Assembly (NCBI GenBank): GCA_020809705.1
Contig: CP085835.1
Location: 682,001 to 746,000 of the forward strand
Direction of reading: 5' to 3'
Length of the DNA: 64,000 nucleotides
From: Calonectria ilicicola
Taxonomy: Eukaryota; Ascomycota; Sordariomycetes; Hypocreales; Nectriaceae
Shown: one piece after another, positions 57,006 to 64,000 of the stretch
Numbering within the stretch: the first letter of the stretch is position 1
Layout: every line of letters starts with the position of its first letter
The notes under the pieces: generated by a model
Told to the model about the DNA's origin: nothing
What the model saw: the letters and a program-made list of their open reading frames with translations, nothing else
Databases searched by the model: none
Made by a program: the position numbers and the translations under genes

Positions 57006-58217
57006 CTAGGCGTCTTCAGCCGCAGTAAGTATAGTCACTGTGCTCCATTGCAGCCCACGACCATTTCCCAATGAACTGGAGGGCTCGTAATCAACATACC
57101 AAGTCACCGCCCCCGCACAGGGTTTATCAAGAGTGCATGCGCTTGGCCCAGGTTTGTAATATTCACACCTATCCGGTGGACCCATCTGAAATCCGATGCA
57201 TTCATTGTCGATGGCGCAAAAGGTGCAGCATTCATACGCATTCTTGGCTGTTGCAGACGTCGTTTGAAAGAGGGGCAACCACCGAGGACCCTGTGAGGTT
57301 ATGACCATTTGAGTAGTGGCACCGCCAACCCCACCTTTGGGCTTTATGACGTTCGCAAAATTGTTCTTTGCGCACATGGCATAGACAGTAGGCCCCGGGA
57401 CAGAGACTTCCGCCGTGAAAATAGTAGCGGTGGTCGTGGTCGTAGTGCCTTCCGTTACCGTCGCGTAAATGGTTGATACCGCCGTGGATGTAGTGAGGAC
57501 AGATGCGTAGCTGGGAACAACTGTGTGGGTACTCGTGATGGTTTGGATATCGAGAATGGTTTTCCGCGGGGCTTTAGCAGTGACAGTAATGGCCGGCTTA
57601 GTCTTGGTCATGGTGATGGTCTTGGGGATAAAGCTGGTGGTACTGCACTCGACCTTCTGTGGATACAAGCTCTTCCTCGTGGTGGGATATTTCTCATCCC
57701 GCCTCTGGCGCCCTTTGGGGTCAGAGGCAAGAGAATCACTGCGCCTAAGCGGAGATCCCACCAGGCGATTCAAGTTGGCAGAATCCTTCAGAGTATCTCG
57801 AATAGGGCGAAATCCAGATGGTGCCGGGACTGTAGAAGTAGATGAAATTGTTGTAACGGTTTTGATCGTTGCTGTTGAGGTAGAGGTAGTCATCTTTGTA
57901 AGGGTTGAAGTAGTGTATTTCGTCGCCACCACCTTCAAAGTGTGTGTTCGGGGCTGAAGCGTCGTGTTGACAGTCACAATAGTAGTCTTCTTTGCAGTAT
58001 AGGCAACAGTTGCGGGAGTGACAGTAACGAACTTCTGGTCGCATTGGGTCTCGTACACGGTATACGTTTCTTTGTGAGCCTTGGTGACAGTTGGAATTGT
58101 TTTCAATGACTTGGTTCCCTGAAGGGTGAAACAGGTTTGCTCTTTGGAAGGGTAATCGGCCTTGGTCCCAGAGGCCAGGCCGACGAGGGAGACAACAAGC
58201 CAATTCTTGACCTGCAT
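57006..58217 (-). CDS. Secreted Thr-rich protein with C-terminal PAN/Apple-like module
   Basis: Intronless, 403 aa from the ATG at 58217 (the longer frame begins with GTG). A signal peptide (MQVKNWLVVSLVGLASGTKA) precedes a long Thr/Val-rich, probably O-glycosylated region with TVTVTA-type repeats. Around residues 150-200 there is a basic KR-rich insert (RRSDSLASDPKGRQRRDEK) that could be a processing site. The last 120 aa are different: AYECCTFCAIDNECIGFQM and CEYYKPGPSACTLDKPC give the cysteine spacing of a PAN/Apple-like fold, which binds carbohydrate or protein. Likely a wall or secreted adhesin-like protein. It sits between the regulator and the racemase-family gene but need not belong to the pathway. 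Confidence 0.8.
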   Translation of the reverse strand: MQVKNWLVVSLVGLASGTKADYPSKEQTCFTLQGTKSLKTIPTVTKAHKETYTVYETQCDQKFVTVTPATVAYTAKKTTIVTVNTTLQPRTHTLKVVATKYTTSTLTKMTTSTSTATIKTVTTISSTSTVPAPSGFRPIRDTLKDSANLNRLVGSPLRRSDSLASDPKGRQRRDEKYPTTRKSLYPQKVECSTTSFIPKTITMTKTKPAITVTAKAPRKTILDIQTITSTHTVVPSYASVLTTSTAVSTIYATVTEGTTTTTTATIFTAEVSVPGPTVYAMCAKNNFANVIKPKGGVGGATTQMVITSQGPRWLPLFQTTSATAKNAYECCTFCAIDNECIGFQMGPPDRCEYYKPGPSACTLDKPCAGAVTWYVDYEPSSSLGNGRGLQWSTVTILTAAEDA

Positions 58218-59546
58218 GTTGATGTCAGACAACAGATTGTAGAACAAGGACTCCGTCTTCACTCTGGGCTTCTTTCCATAGAAAGAAAAGCGAGGGGAAG
58301 CATTATCTATGGCTGGCTAAATTTTGGTGCTTGGACAAATACAGTCAGACATGTGGCGTACATCATTTCCACTGCGTAAACCAACGACGCAGCCACGTAT
58401 TTATGGCGAGCCCAGCATCAGCCAAAGTCGAATCTAGACTTTTGGCTGAGAAGAAAAATCACAACGCCACTTGCGACAAATGCCTCTCTTTTCTTTTTCC
58501 ATTGCTGCATATCGAACGTCAACTGATTCGGATTAAGAGGTAAAGCCGCAGAGGACCAGCTTAGAATATAGCTGAGATGCACAATTTCCCAAATAAAAGA
58601 ACGGGAGGGCAACGTACTCCGCAGACGTCTGAAGAAAAGGAAAGCTGACCAAGCCCCTGTTTCTAAATGTTCAGCCGACCCCTTTTCATAATTTATTGGG
58701 CGCTAAGCAGCAAGCTGAGCGAATTAGCTCACCTGCCGCCACTTTTGAAAGGACCCCAGACGAGCTTTAGCTTACTAGCGAGAGCTGAGACCCTGGAAGC
58801 GAGCGCTAAAACGACGGTGAAAGCCGTGGAAACCGTGAGGCTTGGATTTATTTTATGCATGGTCGCAAGCTTTTTCGGACAAATCTCATATGCCTATCCC
58901 AGTTCCCAGAGGCTGTTTAAGCCGCCTGGTTTCGTCATGTATCAAATTTATGGTTCCAATTTTCTCTTTTAATTGCGCCCGTGTTCCGGAAGTTGCTGTA
59001 TTCAATAAAATGTTTACGTTATTGGTGTACTTTCATACAGCAATATTTTAAATATCAGTTCTTTATGTTCGCGCAGGGCCATTCATAAAAAGTTATGGAC
59101 TGTTAAGGACTCATATTAATAATAATAATAATAGACGTTGTTGCTCTAAAATGACTTTTTTTTTTTTTGGCAGTCTAGTGAGTTGTTAAAAAGCTATGTG
59201 ATCAAGATCAACATTAGTTTATCTGATTTCGCGGGAATGCAACAGCCAAAACGGAAAGTTTCGGCTTTGCATGCTTGATACGCGCAAAAAATGGATCCAT
59301 AGACTTACTGCGTTCAGGCTTATCGCTTGCTTTGACCTCATTTGCTCCAGGCAGAACGGTCCGAAATGCCGACTGGTCGGATCTAGTAGATTGATCGTGA
59401 TTGTCGGCATACGGGGCCGATGGGCACCAAAGTCGGTGGTACCTAACCGATACTAGTTTGTACACTGAGGTATATAATCTGGCGTCTAGAAAAGATACAT
59501 GGTTCATGCCCCGAATACCCTTTAGCAACTCCAATTAACAAACGCG
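58218..59546. other. Intergenic, promoter of the racemase-family gene
   Basis: 1.3 kb. Contains a (TAA)n microsatellite near 59116-59133 and a T-run near 59157-59168. No supported gene. Confidence 0.45.
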
Positions 59547-60584
59547 ATGCCATTTTCTCGAACTATTTCCGTTGTGGGCTGCCATGCCGAAGGGGAGGTC
59601 GGCGACGTCATCGTCGGCGGAGTCCTCGACGTGCCAGGCAAAACCATGTTTGAGAAACTGGAGCATTTTTTAACGAAAAAAGATGAGCTTAGACAGTTGG
59701 TGCTAAATGAACCACGCGGCAGATCATCCATGAACACAAACCTCGTTCTTCCTCCCTGCGATCCGCGAGCCGATGCTGGCTTTCTCATCATGGAGAGTGA
59801 GGAGTATGCGCCCATGTCTGGCTCCAACACTATTTGCACCACTACTGTTTTATTGGAAACTGGAATGGTTCCAATGATAGAACCAGTCACAGAGGTGGTT
59901 CTGGATACAGCTGCAGGATTAGTCACTGCGACCGCAACTTGTGAAGGAGGCAAGTGCAAAGATGTCGCTTTCGACAATGTCCCAGCTTTTGTCTTCAAGT
60001 TGGACTATAAAGTTGAAGTACCCGATGTGGGCACAGTTTCGGTTGATATTGCCTGGGGAGGAATGATGTATGTGGTGGTGGATGCAGCCTCTGTTGGCCT
60101 TTCAGTTGACAACAAATTTGGCCCGAAGCTGGTCGAAGTCGGAGAGAAGATCAAAAAGGCAGTGCAAAATAGCTACACTCCCGTTCATCCGGAAAATCCT
60201 GGCATTAAGGGTGTTAGCATTTTGGAATTTACAGAGCCTATTCAAGATCTTCCAGGCGGCGGAAAGGTAGCTGCAAATGCAGTTGTCGTATCCCCTGGAC
60301 GCTTTGACCGAAGCCCTTGCGGAACAGGAACATGCGCCAGAATGGCCATTATGCACGCCAGGGGTCAACTTGCTGTCAATGAGAAATTTGTGCACCGAAG
60401 TATTATTGGTACCGAGTTTGTGAATCATATTAGAGGCACGACAAAGGTGGGCGACTATGACGCTGTTCTACCTACCGTCAAGGGTCGCGCCTGGATTACC
60501 AGCTTTAAGCAGATTGTACTAGATTCATCTGACCCTTTCCCAACTGGATTTCGAGTGGGAGATCAATGGCACAATACTAATTAG
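59547..60584 (+). CDS. Proline racemase superfamily enzyme (Ser/Cys type)
   Basis: Intronless, 345 aa, a normal length for the family. The first active-site position, usually Cys in MCGH, is Ser91 (APMSGSNTICTTT); the second is the usual Cys258 (DRSPCGTGTCAR). The N-terminal VVGCHAEGEVGDVI and the LNEPRG segment match the family. Known members racemise proline, epimerise 4- or 3-hydroxyproline, or dehydrate trans-3-hydroxyproline. Cys/Cys pairs act as racemases or epimerases, and Cys/Thr pairs as dehydratases. The Ser/Cys pair is a known minority class, so substrate and reaction are open. Its position near aconitase X suggests a hydroxyproline substrate, perhaps feeding the cis-3 isomer. Confidence 0.92.
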   Translation: MPFSRTISVVGCHAEGEVGDVIVGGVLDVPGKTMFEKLEHFLTKKDELRQLVLNEPRGRSSMNTNLVLPPCDPRADAGFLIMESEEYAPMSGSNTICTTTVLLETGMVPMIEPVTEVVLDTAAGLVTATATCEGGKCKDVAFDNVPAFVFKLDYKVEVPDVGTVSVDIAWGGMMYVVVDAASVGLSVDNKFGPKLVEVGEKIKKAVQNSYTPVHPENPGIKGVSILEFTEPIQDLPGGGKVAANAVVVSPGRFDRSPCGTGTCARMAIMHARGQLAVNEKFVHRSIIGTEFVNHIRGTTKVGDYDAVLPTVKGRAWITSFKQIVLDSSDPFPTGFRVGDQWHNTN

Positions 60585-60738
60585 ATAGTCGGCAGCTATA
60601 TCTAAAGTATAGAATTTAGAAGGCTAGTAATCTCGAATACATACAATTAGAACACGCATAGTTTAAAGCTTTCCAAAAACGATTTAGTCATTATGTATCA
60701 AATATTACAACTCATCGCAAAATACCATTATTTAATTC

Positions 60739-61403
60739 TTAAAGATAGCTAGATTGCCGATTACCGGCCATACCTCCGACGATAAAGGTGCCAAGCCAAA
60801 TTCCTCCAAGGACTGACAGAAAGTACCCAACATTCATGGTCATTACCGCGATCATTCTAAATAAAACAAAGTAAGAAACAGGAACCAGGGTGAGGGGGGT
60901 CGAGATTTTTTGACATACAGAAGATAACCAATTCCTCCAACTATTACTTCGTAAGTTGCTCGTGCTGCGGCTGCACTAGTGCGCCAACCTCGCCATCGCC
61001 CAGCAATCTCGCTCCAAAGCACAGGCCCTGTCTTTCCTGGTTCGACGTCTTCGCTACTTGACTCTTGTCTAGATTTCGATTGGTTGCTCTCGGAGCTGAA
61101 TGTGGGATAGTTCTTCCAGAAGCGCTCTTCGAGGATGGGTCTCAAGGCAAGCAGCAGGCGCAGAGTGAATGCTAGTGCAATCAAGAAGATGCAGGTGCCA
61201 GCATATTGACCTCCACTGGCAGGTACCCAAGCGTCAGAGTATAAGGCGGTTGTTGATGATTTGAAAAAGGTCATGGTCATCTCAGACATGGACATGGACA
61301 TGCTCGACATATCGTCCGACGACGCGCTCGTTGAAGTTGCCATGGACATGGCCGTAGTTGTCGCACTACCCATGTCCATGGTTGTAGTTCCCATGTCCAT
61401 CAT
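60739..61403 (-). CDS. CTR-family copper transporter
   Basis: Two exons, 61403-60919 and 60856-60739, join to 200 aa. The N-terminus is rich in Met motifs (MMDMGTTTMDMG, MSSMSMSMSEMTMTF), the extracellular copper-binding region of CTR proteins. TM1 is around residues 67-88. TM2 spans the exon junction and contains the MxxxM motif (MIAVMTMNVGYF). TM3 has the GxxxG packing motif (VLGGIWLGTFIVGG). CTR trimers carry Cu(I) across the plasma or vacuolar membrane. The gene is divergent from a ferric/cupric reductase, which would supply the reduced copper, and shares a promoter with Mac1-like sites. Confidence 0.93.
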
Positions 61404-61554
61404 CTTGGGCGATTTTCTCGGACCAGTTGGTCTTCAATACAGATGGAAATCTTCGATGTGGTAAAAAGATGGTTATGCATACAGAGATGCTAATCCCGAG
61501 TTGCCAACCGTCCTCTTTTTGTCAGACGCATGCGCGTCGATCGAGACGCCAGCC

Positions 61555-61810
61555 TGAGCAAATTTGGGGGAGCCGATACCCGTGAAACAAGGAATGCAGT
61601 GGACCCAACATGAACTCCCGTGGGGCTGGTGATACGCACAACATCCAATAACAGAATCCTGGTTCCGTCCCGTCCAGTTTTAACCGGGGCCCAAAGCAAC
61701 TAAATACCACCAAAGTGGCCAGTTGAGCAGGGGTTAATTTTGGTTTTGCTTATATGGGCCTTATTTAACATGCTCAAACTTGCTCAAATGGCTTCAAAAC
61801 TCATGCTCGG
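61555..61810. promoter_or_regulatory. Mac1-like copper-response elements in the CTR/reductase promoter
   Basis: The 660-bp region between the two start codons has one exact copy of the yeast Mac1 site TTTGCTCA on the minus strand (61555-61562). It also has two adjacent TTGCTCAA/ATGCTCAA copies at 61770-61787, an inverted TTGAGCA near 61722-61728 and an ATGCTCGG near 61803-61810. In yeast, Mac1 activates CTR1 and FRE1 under copper starvation through paired sites. A TGATAA GATA element near 61971 could add iron control. Confidence 0.5.
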
Positions 61811-62064
61811 ACTGGCGGCGACGCGGCCCATGGTTACGTTCAGACATGGTTCGTCTCATGACTTTCTATGTGACGGCAAGTGTTTTCCGTGTTTCGTAAT
61901 CCATAGGGCTTGATTAGTAGGCTGCGTGCGACTCCCAATAAAGGCGGGTAATTACAAATCCCTCTCAAGCTGATAATCGCCATCGTGTCTTTGTCTTGAT
62001 CCTTTCTTCTCCAATTGCAAGTTGCCTTCCAGACTGGCAAGCATTGCCATCTAAATTCGCCATC

Positions 62065-64000
62065 ATGACGCTCCCATGGCTAACCCAGCCCGTCATGCTG
62101 CACTCGAGCCGAGATAAGGGAGAGTGTACCATGACGGCTGAACAATGTGCCTACAAATGGCGGTATTGGGTTTTATGGTACGAGGCTGACCATCGATACG
62201 CCCTCCCGACAGTCGCCTTTTTCGTTGTTGCGATATTACTCTTTACGATTAGTCACTTTGCATCTGTCTATGCGCCAAGACGAGTTAAACAGAGCCCTCT
62301 ATGGAGGCGGTTACTAGCTGCAGGGCGATTTCTCTCCTACAAAAACTGGAGATTGGGGCCATGGAGCACTGCATCTCTTGGCGCTTACCTGCTTGGTGCC
62401 GCTGGAGTTGCCTTCTTCCTGGGTAATAAAGAATCACGCCTTTGACATGGAGATAATTGACTGACGATGCCTTTTAGCAATGACGCTCGGCCCACGACCT
62501 TACTATTGGCCCAACACGATGGAAATCAACTATGGAGACTCTCCGCCCATTGCAACACGAGCGGGATGGATGGCCTTGGGGTGCATGCCATTTATCTAGT
62601 GAGTTCATGACTGCGACACGCTTACAGCTTGTCGACAACCCATTCTAATGGATTTTCAGTCTTTTTGGCGCAAAAGCCAGTCCCATTTCTGCGATAACTG
62701 GAGTTTCTCACGAGAAGCTCAACCTTTGGCACAACTGGGCCGCTTGGGCCATGTTCGTTCTCGCGCTCGTCCACACATTTCCATTTGTTGTTTACCATAC
62801 CTGGATGGGAGATATTGCGGAAGCGTGGAATGAGGGCGGAACTTGGGTCACCGGTGTGATTGCTCTTGTTGCGCAGGCCTGGTTGACCTTCATGTCCGTC
62901 CGCTGGATTCGGTATGAACACACAAGAAATTCGCTTTTAATTACTTCTCTTTTACTGACAAGATAATGTGATGCAGCGAGCGATATTACGAGCTTTTCAA
63001 AGCGACGCATTTCCTGGCTGCTGCAGTCTTCTTCATCTTCTTCATGATACACTGCGACTGGATATTGACTTCGTGGGACTACTTTATCGCAACAGCCGTT
63101 TTATATGCCCTTTCTTGGTTTTATTCGCAATTCAAGACATACTTGGAACATGGCTTGTGCTATGCGCGATTGTCGTTGGTTACTCCCAATTCTATCATGA
63201 TCGAGATCGAGACGAATACACGATGGACGCCTGGTCAACATGTCTACCTACGGTTCCTAACTGGTGGGATTAATTCGCTAACGGCCCATCCGTTTACTAT
63301 TTCCTCTATCCCACGTCAGGGAGAAATAAGCAAGATGGTTTTTTACGTTCAACCCAGAGGTGGAATCACGGGTCGCCTTGCCAAAATGGCCGAGAAAACG
63401 CCCAATGCATCAGTGCCCGTCCTGCTCGACGGTCCATATGGCGGAGTGGGCACTCGGTGGTTTGACGGATTCGACAGAACACTGATTGTAGCTGGCGGTG
63501 CCGGTTCTGGATTCACATTGCCAATTTTGGAACATTTTCTACGCTCTAGATCCAGAGCAGGAGAAGAATCCAAGCTTGAGATCATCGTCTCGTCGCGCGA
63601 CGCCGGGTTCCGAGAGTGGTATTGTCAAGCCCTTGACGCCATTCTCATGCGCTTCCAATCCGAAAAGGAACAGACTAAAACAATGGTATCCGTGAGACTT
63701 CATGAAACAGGCCCTTCAAGTACGAATGATTCCTCGTCAACCCCAACTCGACTTTCAAACGAACCATCTTCATCTACCGAGGATGAGGAGTTGTCTTCAA
63801 CTGGGCTGGTAGATTTGAAGACATTCAGTGGGCGAGCAAACATCCCATTGTTGGCATCGGATCTTGCAAAGGGGCAAGGCACGGTAGGAATGGTTGTTTG
63901 TGGTCCGTCCTCAATGGTCTTTGACTTGGGTCAAGTCGCTGCTTCATCTCAGAGCGAGATTATGCAAGGAAAAGGGGGTGCTACCGAGGTTTGGTTTCAT
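62065..64000 (+). CDS. Ferric/cupric reductase (FRE family), 3' end beyond the window
   Basis: Exons 62065-62422, 62478-62598, 62660-62911 and 62977 to the window edge, all joins in phase. The ferric-reductase transmembrane domain shows the heme histidines H in LWHNW, LVHTF, KATHF and MIHCDW. The FAD-binding motif HPFTISS and the NADPH-binding motifs LLDGPYGG and VAGGAGSGFTLPIL follow. A Ser-rich insert (about residues 500-545) lies within the NAD-binding domain. The enzyme passes electrons from NADPH through FAD and two hemes to extracellular Fe(III) or Cu(II), feeding uptake transporters such as the adjacent CTR. The frame is open to base 64000, so the C-terminus is not seen. Confidence 0.93.

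Overview
The window is nuclear DNA of a filamentous ascomycete (Pezizomycotina, possibly Sordariomycetes; not resolved further). The evidence is many genes split by short GT-AG introns of about 47-77 nt, a HET-domain protein, a fungal NLR of PNP_UDP-NACHT-ankyrin type, Zn(II)2Cys6 and FRE/CTR families, and long intergenic spaces. About 21 genes are well supported. Most are multi-exon, so the exon models below were read by hand from splice sites and checked for phase.

Layout. 0.7-9.3 kb: a small secreted protein (-), a secreted proteinase K-like subtilase (+), an HSL-type alpha/beta hydrolase (+) and a type-3 copper tyrosinase (-). 11-20.7 kb: a HET-domain protein (-), a nitrilase (-) with a dense GATA-core promoter, a 153-bp foldback element, a Ser/Thr-rich secreted protein (-) and an F-box/ankyrin protein (+). 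21-30 kb: two decayed accessory genes, then an intact 1573-aa PNP_UDP-NACHT-ankyrin NLR (+). HET, F-box/ankyrin, the NLR and the decayed genes make 11-30 kb look like an accessory, self/non-self-recognition region. 30.8-38.9 kb: a GPI-type wall protein (-), a SnoaL-like protein (-) and two unrecognised proteins (+). 40-46 kb: an MFS transporter (+), a PP2C phosphatase (+) and a CreD-like arrestin (-). 46-50 kb is gene-poor.

50-60.6 kb: an alpha-carbonic anhydrase (+). Then comes the most coherent pathway signal. A fused aconitase X (-; family includes cis-3-hydroxy-L-proline dehydratase) is divergent from a Zn(II)2Cys6 regulator (+). About 3 kb beyond the regulator's 3' end, past one secreted PAN-like protein (-), lies a proline-racemase-superfamily enzyme (+) with a Ser/Cys active-site pair. 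I infer a small hydroxyproline-catabolism cluster with its own regulator.

60.7-64 kb: a CTR copper transporter (-) and a ferric/cupric reductase (+, cut by the window end) are divergent. Their shared promoter carries one exact TTTGCTCA element (the yeast Mac1 site) and further TGCTCAA copies, suggesting copper-responsive co-regulation of metal reduction and uptake.
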